Source: an uncultured Selenomonadaceae bacterium
GTDB lineage: Bacteria; Bacillota; Negativicutes; Selenomonadales; Selenomonadaceae
Length of the DNA: 19,733 bases
Direction: 5' to 3'
Assembly: GCA_905233965.1 (NCBI GenBank)
Contig: CAJOFG010000023.1
Span: 1-19,733 of the forward strand
A model generated the notes under the pieces. It saw only the letters and a program-made list of their open reading frames with translations, was not told where the DNA came from and made no database searches. The stretch's first letter is position 1. The number at the start of each line of letters is the position of its first letter. Positions 14,051-19,733 of this stretch are shown in pieces. The position numbers and the translations under genes were made by a program.

Positions 14051-14131
14051 ATGAGCGGAACGAAAAAATTTTTGCAAACGTACTTTGACGTTATGCTTGA
14101 GCAGTTTTTTTGTTCGGCGAAATTTTTTTAA
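14051..14131 (+). CDS. Possible 26-residue leader peptide upstream of yhdT
   Basis: ATG at 14051 opens a frame reading MSGTKKFLQTYFDVMLEQFF and six more residues before TAA. It is aromatic-rich. No good ribosome site precedes it, and the ending may just reflect the AAATTTTT tracts common in this DNA. It could be a leader peptide in the long yhdT-panF leader, or chance. Confidence 0.2.
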   Translation: MSGTKKFLQTYFDVMLEQFFCSAKFF

Positions 14132-14180
14132 CTCGAAAAGCTTGTATCCTTTTTCGGGAACAAGACCGGAGGTGTTTTTT

Positions 14181-14444
14181 ATGTCGGAAAAAATGAATGA
14201 CGCGAAAAAATTCAGCTTGGTGAAACGCGAGGCGGCTTATACCGGAATTGCGCTTGCCGGGCTGATTGTTTTTTGGTTCGTCGCCGGATTCGGAACGGCA
14301 TCGTTTGACGTGAAAATTTTTCGTCTGCCGTTGTGGGCTGTCTTGGGGAGTATCGGCGTTTGGTTCTGCGGAATCGGAATCAGTTTTGTTTTGAGCCGGA
14401 AACTTTTCAGCGACATGGATTTGGAGGGCGAAAAAGATGAATGA
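14181..14444 (+). CDS. yhdT: YhdT-family (DUF997) small membrane protein
   Basis: An 87-residue protein with two predicted membrane helices (about 20-40 and 47-66) joined by a short loop (FGTASFDVKIFRLP), and charged ends. Its size, topology and position directly before panF match the YhdT family, which precedes panF in Escherichia coli and other genomes. It is thought to be an accessory subunit of the pantothenate symporter; this is not established. GGAGGTG sits before the ATG at 14181; in-frame codons further upstream lack one. Its end overlaps the panF start by eight bases, so translation is coupled. Confidence 0.88.
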   Translation: MSEKMNDAKKFSLVKREAAYTGIALAGLIVFWFVAGFGTASFDVKIFRLPLWAVLGSIGVWFCGIGISFVLSRKLFSDMDLEGEKDE

Positions 14445-15897
14445 GGGAGGAAATTTTTCCGTACTCCTGCCGCTGATTTTTTTCATGGCGGCAATGATAG
14501 GGATAAGCGTTTACGTCCGGCAAAGACAGGCGGGTTTTATCGGCAACAGAAATTTGGGCGGCTTTGTTTTGGCAATGACGACGGTCGCGACTTACAGTTC
14601 GGTAAGTTCGTTCGTCGGCGGACCGGGTATGGCATTTCAAATCGGATTCGGCTGGATTTATATGGCAGTCGTTCAAGTCACGGCAATTTTTTTGGTGCTG
14701 GGAATTTTCGGAAAGCGCGTTGCACTTCTTGCACGAAAATTAAATGCGGTTACCGTCGTCGATATAATTCGCGCAAGGTTTCAATCGGATTTTCTTGCCG
14801 CGTTCGCCGCGTTCGTTATCGTGCTTTTTTTCTGCGGAACGATGACGGCGCAATTTGTCGGCGGCGCGAAATTATTTTCGGCGGTTACCGGTTACGGCTA
14901 CGAAGTCGGTTTGATTTTGTTCGGGTTAATCGTCGTCGTTTGCACTTCGGTCGGAGGTTTTCGTGCCGTTGCGTTTACCGATACGATTTGCGCGATAATG
15001 ATGATGATCGGAATAATTTTGCTCCTGCATTTCGTTTTGCAAGCCGGCGGCGGTTACTCACAAATCATGACGACGCTGGAAACGAATCATCCGGAAATGT
15101 TTGAGCCGTTCTCCGCCGGACATATGCCTTGGACAATTTATTTCACTCAGTGGTTGCTCGTCGGAATTTGTACAATCGCACTGCCGCAATCTGTCGTTCG
15201 CGGAATCAGTTACAAAAATACGAAAGGACTTCATGAGGCAATGTTAATCGGGACGGTTGTCGTCGGGTTCATGAACATCGGAATAAATTTCACCGGAATT
15301 TTGGCGCACGGAGTTTTAACCGGAGATGCGGCAAGTTACGGCGGAGTCGATAACATAATTCCGACGACGATAGCAACGGTTATGCCGCCTTCGCTGGTCG
15401 TCTTTGCGATAATCGGTCCGCTTGCCGCATCAATTTCGACAATCTCCGGACTTTTAATCGTCGCGTCGAGCGCAATCGTCAAAGATATTTATTTGCATTA
15501 CAAGGAAAAAAAATCCGAGAACGTAAGCCCGGAGAAATTGAAAATTTTGTCGATGATGACGACGGCGGTAATCGGCGTGACGGTTTTTGTAATCGCGTTG
15601 ACTCCTCCGAGTTTGATTTGGCTGATAAATATGTTTGCGTTCGGCGGATTGGAAACGGCATTTTTCTGGACGCTCCTTTTGGGACTTTTTTGGAAGGGCG
15701 CGAACAAATTCGGCGCGATACTTTCCATGACGGGCGGCACGATAATTTATTGCGCTGCTCAGGCGGCGGGATTCAAATTTTTCAACCTGCACCAAATTAC
15801 AATCGGGATAACCGTTTCGCTGATTTTATTTTTAATCGGTTCGTACTTCGGAAAAAAATCCGACGCAAAAACTTTGAAAACTTTTTTCCCCGAATAA
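14437..15897 (+). CDS. panF: Sodium/pantothenate symporter
   Basis: A 486-residue sodium:solute symporter family member, close in length to PanF of E. coli. About 12-13 hydrophobic segments are visible. SSS-family features include GGFVLAMTTVATYSSVSSFVGGPG, spanning about 40-63 (sodium site region), an NAVTVVDIIRARF segment (about 103-115), a GGFRAVAFTDTICAIMM stretch, and IGPLAASISTISGLLIVASS with its helix-breaking polar residues. It imports pantothenate, the precursor of coenzyme A, with Na+. The overlap with yhdT is the decisive contextual support, since other SSS members (proline, sugars) lack that partner. GGAGG lies before the ATG. A terminator follows. Confidence 0.92.
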   Translation: MNEGGNFSVLLPLIFFMAAMIGISVYVRQRQAGFIGNRNLGGFVLAMTTVATYSSVSSFVGGPGMAFQIGFGWIYMAVVQVTAIFLVLGIFGKRVALLARKLNAVTVVDIIRARFQSDFLAAFAAFVIVLFFCGTMTAQFVGGAKLFSAVTGYGYEVGLILFGLIVVVCTSVGGFRAVAFTDTICAIMMMIGIILLLHFVLQAGGGYSQIMTTLETNHPEMFEPFSAGHMPWTIYFTQWLLVGICTIALPQSVVRGISYKNTKGLHEAMLIGTVVVGFMNIGINFTGILAHGVLTGDAASYGGVDNIIPTTIATVMPPSLVVFAIIGPLAASISTISGLLIVASSAIVKDIYLHYKEKKSENVSPEKLKILSMMTTAVIGVTVFVIALTPPSLIWLINMFAFGGLETAFFWTLLLGLFWKGANKFGAILSMTGGTIIYCAAQAAGFKFFNLHQITIGITVSLILFLIGSYFGKKSDAKTLKTFFPE

Positions 15898-15921
15898 AAA
15901 ATTTTCTCATACAAAAAATTT

Positions 15922-15952
15922 TTTCCGGTTTGCATTCCGGGAATTTTTTTTT
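15922..15952 (+). terminator. Rho-independent terminator of panF
   Basis: TTTCCGG (about 15922-15928) pairs with CCGGGAA (15937-15943), followed by nine T at 15944-15952. The uvrB -35 box lies in the hairpin loop. Confidence 0.75.
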
Positions 15953-15957
15953 ATACT
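15930..15957 (+). promoter_or_regulatory. Promoter of uvrB, nested in the panF terminator
   Basis: TTGCAT (15930-15935) and TATACT (15952-15957) are 16 bases apart. The start would be near 15964. No LexA-type box (GAAC-4N-GTTC) is visible nearby. Confidence 0.6.
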
Positions 15958-15991
15958 TTGGTAAAAATGTTTTCGGCGGTGAAAAAATTTT

Positions 15992-17974
15992 ATGGAGAAA
16001 AAATTTAAAGTTGTCGCTCCGTTCAATCCGACGGGCGACCAACCTCAAGCAATAGAAAATTTATCGGAGGGAATAGAAAACGGACTTTTGACTCAAGTTT
16101 TGCTCGGCGCGACCGGTACCGGAAAAACTTACACGATAGCAAAAGTCATCGAACGGGTTCAACTTCCGACTTTGGTTATCGCGCACAATAAAACTCTTGC
16201 CGCTCAGCTTGCGTCGGAGTTCAAAAGTTTTTTTCCGGAAAATTACGTCGGCTACTTCGTCAGCTACTACGATTATTATCAGCCGGAAGCTTACATTCCC
16301 GCCACCGACACTTACATTGAAAAAGATGCGTCGATAAATGACGAGATAGACCAAATGCGGCACTCCGCGACGTGCAGTCTGTTCGAGAGGAACGACGTTA
16401 TAATTGTCGCCAGCGTTTCCTGCATTTACGGATTGGGTTCGCCGGAAAATTATTCCAAAATGTTGCTCCACATTTACAAAGGGCAGACGATTGAACGCGA
16501 AGAAATTTTAAGCCGGCTTGTCTCGATTCGTTACGAGCGGAACGACGTTATCATAGAGCGCGGAAAATTTCGGGTGCGCGGCGATGTCGTCGAAGTCACG
16601 CCGGCCGGTTACAACGGGCGCGCAATTCGGATTGAACTTTTCGGCGACGAAGTGGACAGGATAACCGAGTTTGAAATTTTGACCGGAAAAATTTACGGCG
16701 TGCGCGAAGAAATTTTTATTTTCCCGGCATCTCATTACGTCGCCGAGCCGGAGGATTTGATTCGTGCGGAAAAAAATATTCGGGAGGAAATGAAAAATCA
16801 AGTCGAATATTTCCGGGCGCAAAACAAATTGATTGAGGCGCAACGAATTGAACAGCGGACAAATTTTGATTTGGAAATGATTCAAGAAATCGGTTATTGC
16901 TCCGGGATTGAAAATTATTCCCGGCATTTGACGGGCAGGGAAGAAGGCGAACCTCCTTTCACGCTGATTGATTATTTCCCGAAAAAATTTTTGACGGTTA
17001 TCGACGAGTCGCACGCAACACTTCCGCAAATTCGCGCAATGTATGCCGGCGACCGTTCGCGAAAATCTTCGCTCATCGAAAACGGTTTCCGACTTCCGAG
17101 CGCGTCGGACAATCGCCCGCTGACTTTCGACGAGTTCAACGAAAAAATTTATCAAATGATTTGCGTTTCGGCAACGCCGGCAGAATACGAGTTGAAAAAA
17201 TCCGGGCAGACCGTCGAACAGATAATTCGTCCGACCGGTTTGCTTGACCCGGAAGTTGAAGTCCGCCCGATTGAAAATCAGATTGACGATTTAATTTCGG
17301 AAATTCAAGAGCGCGTCAAAGTCAACGAAAGAATTTTGATAACGACGCTGACGAAAAAATTTGCCGAAGAGTTGACGGATTTTTTGAGCAACGCCGGAAT
17401 TAAAGTCCGTTATATGCACTCCGACATTGTAACAATCGAACGGGCGGAAATCGTTCACGATCTGCGCGCCGGAAAATTTGACGTACTCGTCGGGATAAAT
17501 CTTCTGCGCGAAGGTTTGGATATGCCGGAAGTTTCTTTAATCGCAATTTTGGACGCGGACAAGGAAGGTTTCCTCCGTTCCGAAACTTCCATGATTCAAA
17601 CAATCGGACGTGCGGCGCGAAATGTTCACGGCAAAGTTATTTTGTACGCGGACAAAATTACCGACTCGATGAAACGTGCGATGGACGAAACGGAACGGAG
17701 AAGAAAAATTCAACAAAATTACAACTTGAAAAATAATATAATTCCGCATACAATTATAAAGCCGATTTCTCCGTTGATCGAATTGCCGGTGAAAAAGGCG
17801 GCAAAGGATAAGGAAAAAAATGTCGGGGAACTTTTGAAAAAATTAACCTCAGCGCAACGAAAAAATTTAATCAAAACTTTGACGGCACAAATGAAAGAGG
17901 CCTCCAAAGCTCTGGAATTCGAGAGGGCGGCGGAAATTCGGGACGTTATTTTGAAGTTGGAGGACAATCTTTAA
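15992..17974 (+). CDS. uvrB: Excinuclease ABC subunit B
   Basis: A full-length 660-residue UvrB, the damage-verifying helicase-like subunit of nucleotide excision repair; it receives damaged DNA from UvrA and recruits UvrC. It shows Walker A GATGTGKT (39-46), the damage-probing beta-hairpin [19 protein letters not shown] (91-109), motif II DESH (338-341), the motif [14 protein letters not shown] (501-514), motif [11 protein letters not shown] (536-544), and the C-terminal UVR motif that binds UvrC (about 624-659). The ATG at 15992 gives the family's usual start ([17 protein letters not shown]). The ribosome site is weak (GGTGA, 11-base gap). uvrA is not next to it. Confidence 0.98.
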   Translation: MEKKFKVVAPFNPTGDQPQAIENLSEGIENGLLTQVLLGATGTGKTYTIAKVIERVQLPTLVIAHNKTLAAQLASEFKSFFPENYVGYFVSYYDYYQPEAYIPATDTYIEKDASINDEIDQMRHSATCSLFERNDVIIVASVSCIYGLGSPENYSKMLLHIYKGQTIEREEILSRLVSIRYERNDVIIERGKFRVRGDVVEVTPAGYNGRAIRIELFGDEVDRITEFEILTGKIYGVREEIFIFPASHYVAEPEDLIRAEKNIREEMKNQVEYFRAQNKLIEAQRIEQRTNFDLEMIQEIGYCSGIENYSRHLTGREEGEPPFTLIDYFPKKFLTVIDESHATLPQIRAMYAGDRSRKSSLIENGFRLPSASDNRPLTFDEFNEKIYQMICVSATPAEYELKKSGQTVEQIIRPTGLLDPEVEVRPIENQIDDLISEIQERVKVNERILITTLTKKFAEELTDFLSNAGIKVRYMHSDIVTIERAEIVHDLRAGKFDVLVGINLLREGLDMPEVSLIAILDADKEGFLRSETSMIQTIGRAARNVHGKVILYADKITDSMKRAMDETERRRKIQQNYNLKNNIIPHTIIKPISPLIELPVKKAAKDKEKNVGELLKKLTSAQRKNLIKTLTAQMKEASKALEFERAAEIRDVILKLEDNL

Positions 17975-18032
17975 AGCAATTAACGCAGCTTTATTTTCGG
18001 AAAGGGATGCGGCAAAGGTGAAAGAAAAAAAA

Positions 18033-18878
18033 ATGAAAGAGAAGAAAGATCATTTTTTGGCAGACAGAATTTTTGAACTCCGGAAAAAAAATCGTTTCAC
18101 GCAGGAAGATTTGGCAAAAAAACTCGGCATAACTCCTCAATCGGTCTCGCGTTGGGAAAACGGACAGAGCAGACCCGATGTCGATATGCTCCCGCAGATA
18201 GCGGCAATTTTCGACACGGACATTGACGCGCTTTTCGGATACAGGACAAAAAATTTGTTGATCACCCGCTACGAAGATCAATTCAAAGAGAGCGACAAAG
18301 GATATTATCAAAACGGAAAAATTATCGGCATGGCGCGTTCACTTCTCGAACTCGTGCCGCCGACAAAACCGGTGAACATTTTGGAAATCGGTTGCGGCGA
18401 AGGAAACACATCGGTATTTTTTGCGCGGAACGGTTACATAGTTTCCGCTTTCGACATTTCGCAAAAAGCGTTGGACAAGGGAAAAAAACTTGCCGAGTCC
18501 GTCGGCGTGAACGTGAATTTTTTCCGCGCCGACATTGCAAATTATCAACTCGAAACCGACTTCGATATAATTTATTCGTCCGGCACTTTTCAATATCTCA
18601 GTCCCGAAGACAGGAAAAATTTTTTCAAAATGATTCAAGACCACACCGTCACGGGCGGAATAAATGCGTTTAACGCGTTCGTCGAAAAATCTTTCATTCC
18701 TTCGCCGCCCGATTGGAAACCCGAAATGAATTATTTCGATTCGGCGGAACTTTATTCTTATTACGGAAAAAATTGGAAATTGGAAGTTACCGAAGAAGTT
18801 TGTTTCAACTGCGCCGGCGGAGGAAAACCTCACCGCCATTGCATAAATAAAATGATTGCCCGGAAAATGGGCGACTGA
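18033..18878 (+). CDS. XRE-type HTH fused to a TehB-like SAM-dependent methyltransferase
   Basis: A 281-residue two-domain protein. Residues 11-66 are a Cro/CI-type helix-turn-helix (FTQEDLAKKLGITPQSVSRW, then ENGQSRPD). After a linker (67-110) comes a class I methyltransferase: motif I ILEIGCGEG (116-124), acidic ribose-binding D141 (AFDIS), RADI (165-168), FDIIYSSGTFQYL (177-189). The end, FDSAELYSYYGKNWKLEV followed by FNCAGGGKPHRHCINKMIAR, resembles TehB-type (tellurite resistance/thiol methyltransferase-like) enzymes and has Cys and His residues that might bind metal. The methyl acceptor is unknown. It may be a regulator that methylates or senses a small molecule. The ATG at 18033 is preferred; GTG at 18018 in frame is possible and both ribosome sites are weak. 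It starts 58 bases after uvrB. Confidence 0.85.
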   Translation: MKEKKDHFLADRIFELRKKNRFTQEDLAKKLGITPQSVSRWENGQSRPDVDMLPQIAAIFDTDIDALFGYRTKNLLITRYEDQFKESDKGYYQNGKIIGMARSLLELVPPTKPVNILEIGCGEGNTSVFFARNGYIVSAFDISQKALDKGKKLAESVGVNVNFFRADIANYQLETDFDIIYSSGTFQYLSPEDRKNFFKMIQDHTVTGGINAFNAFVEKSFIPSPPDWKPEMNYFDSAELYSYYGKNWKLEVTEEVCFNCAGGGKPHRHCINKMIARKMGD

Positions 18879-18912
18879 ATTCGTTTAAAAATCGAAAGGA
18901 GTTTTTTTTAAC

Positions 18913-19194
18913 ATGGAAATTACAAAGACATTGGAAGGCACAACTTTGACCTTGACAATCACGGGCAGACTCGACGCATCGAATGCACAAAATTTGACGA
19001 ACGAACTCAATTCGTCGCTTGACGGAGTAAAAGAATTGATTTTCGATTTCGCATCTGCCGGACTTCGCGTTCTGCTCATGGCGCAAAAACGCATGAACAA
19101 ACAAGGCAGCATGAAAATTCGCCACGTGGACGAAACGGTTATGGAAGTTTTGGAGATGACCGGGTTTGCCGACCTTATGAACATCGAGAAGTAA
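18913..19194 (+). CDS. STAS-domain anti-sigma-factor antagonist, shortened loop
   Basis: A 93-residue STAS protein resembling BtrV/RsbV-type antagonists. It has GRLDASNAQNLTNEL (about 18-32), SAGLRVLLMAQK (about 48-59) and the closing VMEVLEMTGFADLM. In partner switching, the unphosphorylated form pulls an anti-sigma kinase off its target, and phosphorylation of a serine before AGL turns it off. That serine is kept (in ASAGLRV), but the stretch before it, usually about DLxxLxYISSAGL, is six residues shorter: LIFDF runs straight into ASAGL. The reading frame is unbroken. AAAGGAG lies 11 bases before the ATG. The ATPase partner gene follows nine bases after the stop. Confidence 0.88.
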   Translation: MEITKTLEGTTLTLTITGRLDASNAQNLTNELNSSLDGVKELIFDFASAGLRVLLMAQKRMNKQGSMKIRHVDETVMEVLEMTGFADLMNIEK

Positions 19195-19203
19195 GGTGAC
19201 GAA

Positions 19204-19611
19204 ATGGAAAAAATTACTGTCGATGCGAAGGTTGAAAATTTGGCGACCGTAACCGAATTTATAATCAGTTCGATGGAAGAAAAAAGTTGTTCCGTGAAAA
19301 TTATCATGCAGATCGAATTGGTCATGGAAGAGCTTTTCGTCAACGTGGCAAGTTACGCTTACGAAGGCGGCACCGGTTCATGCACGATTTGCAAAGAATT
19401 TGAGGACGACCCCGCCGCCTTAATCGTAACCTTCATTGACTCCGGCGTTCCTTACAATCCTTTGGAGCATAAAGACCCGGATACCGGCTTGACGTTGGAA
19501 GAGCGTTCGCCGGGCGGGCTGGGAATTTTTCTTGTCAAAAAAAATGTTGACGAGCTTTTTTACGAACACAAAGACGGACAAAATATTTTGACATTCAAGA
19601 AATTTTTTTGA
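19204..19611 (+). CDS. RsbW/SpoIIAB-like serine kinase (GHKL ATPase)
   Basis: A 135-residue GHKL ATPase of the anti-sigma-factor kinase type. The N-box is ELVMEELFVNVASYAY (38-53, with E42/E43 and N47); G1 is FIDSGVPYNP (77-86); the lid is short, and G2 is GGLGIFLVK (104-112). It should bind and phosphorylate the neighbouring STAS protein and inhibit a sigma factor or another regulator. No sigma gene is in the window, so the target may lie elsewhere, as with BtrW-type systems. AAGGTGA precedes the ATG at 19204. The stop overlaps the next gene's TTG as TTGA if that start is right. Confidence 0.92.
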   Translation: MEKITVDAKVENLATVTEFIISSMEEKSCSVKIIMQIELVMEELFVNVASYAYEGGTGSCTICKEFEDDPAALIVTFIDSGVPYNPLEHKDPDTGLTLEERSPGGLGIFLVKKNVDELFYEHKDGQNILTFKKFF

Positions 19612-19733
19612 GCATCGAAGTCCGGAAAATTCAAAACCGAATTATGAAAAGAATTTTAATTACCGCCGTCGTCTATGCTTTGCTTTTGACTTCGGTAAAC
19701 ATATTGATGAACATCGGGCTTTTGGAAGTAAGG
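19608..19733 (+). CDS. N-terminus of a membrane protein, third gene of the STAS-kinase operon (partial)
   Basis: Only the start is in the window. From TTG at 19608, overlapping the ATPase stop, the frame reads MSIEVRKIQNRIMKRILITA, then a hydrophobic segment to about residue 37 (VVYALLLTSVNILMNIGLL), and runs off the end. ATG at 19644 is the alternative start (30 residues visible). A positively charged lead into a membrane helix suits a membrane sensor. In similar operons the third gene is often a SpoIIE/PP2C-type phosphatase that dephosphorylates the STAS protein; that is inference from context only. Confidence 0.5.
   Translation, partial: MSIEVRKIQNRIMKRILITAVVYALLLTSVNILMNIGLLEVR

Noticed and set aside
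15953..15991. LexA box before uvrB
   Set aside because: No GAAC-4N-GTTC-like sequence was found.
16508..17155. A 215-residue reverse-strand frame inside uvrB
   Set aside because: Shadow of uvrB, with no ribosome site and no recognisable domain.
1..19733. CRISPR array, tRNA, rRNA, insertion sequence or prophage
   Set aside because: No spaced direct repeats, cloverleaf-like sequence, transposase or phage gene was seen by reading.

Overview
The window reads like ordinary chromosome from a low-to-moderate-GC anaerobic Bacillota. A diderm lineage such as the Negativicutes (Selenomonadales) is my best guess. Three things point to it: strong GGAGG ribosome-binding sites and Bacillota-type families (YjfB, a BtrV/BtrW-like STAS and ATPase pair), Gram-negative-style envelope genes (an O-antigen ligase-like protein, a GT61 glycosyltransferase, a periplasmic PheC-like protein), and the yhdT-panF pair. 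This is inference from families; no rRNA or taxonomic marker was compared. The DNA is unusually rich in AAAATTTT-type tracts, and TTG start codons are common.

Layout. 1-2260 (minus): a tight run of a PheC-like periplasmic protein, a 76-residue protein, an exported NTF2-like protein and the start of an AGCS Na+/amino-acid symporter. 2336-3867 (plus): a promoter, a secreted class A beta-lactamase-fold serine hydrolase and a low-molecular-weight tyrosine phosphatase. 3905-5845 (plus): a promoter and a large glutamine synthetase whose C-terminus appears frameshifted at an A7 tract. 5902-10195 (minus): the methionine transporter genes metN and metI (no metQ), followed in the same direction by the O-antigen ligase-like and GT61 genes. 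10202-10483: a non-coding stretch with hairpin potential. 10484-11494 (plus): uspA and a DedA-family gene, ending in a bidirectional terminator. 11559-13959 (minus): a short-chain dehydrogenase, HU, YjfB and a two-gene operon of unrecognised proteins, with separate promoters that carry palindromes. 14008-17974 (plus): yhdT-panF, then uvrB, whose promoter is embedded in the panF terminator. 18033-19733 (plus): an HTH-methyltransferase fusion, then a partner-switching module (STAS protein, anti-sigma-type ATPase, start of a membrane protein).

Most genes are housekeeping. The items most worth a second look are the glnA C-terminal frameshift, the STAS protein with a shortened phosphorylation loop beside its ATPase partner, the HTH plus TehB-like methyltransferase fusion, the unrecognised two-gene operon at 12979-13879, and the palindromes sitting on the yjfB, metN and hup promoters. 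I saw no CRISPR array, tRNA, rRNA, insertion sequence or prophage gene.
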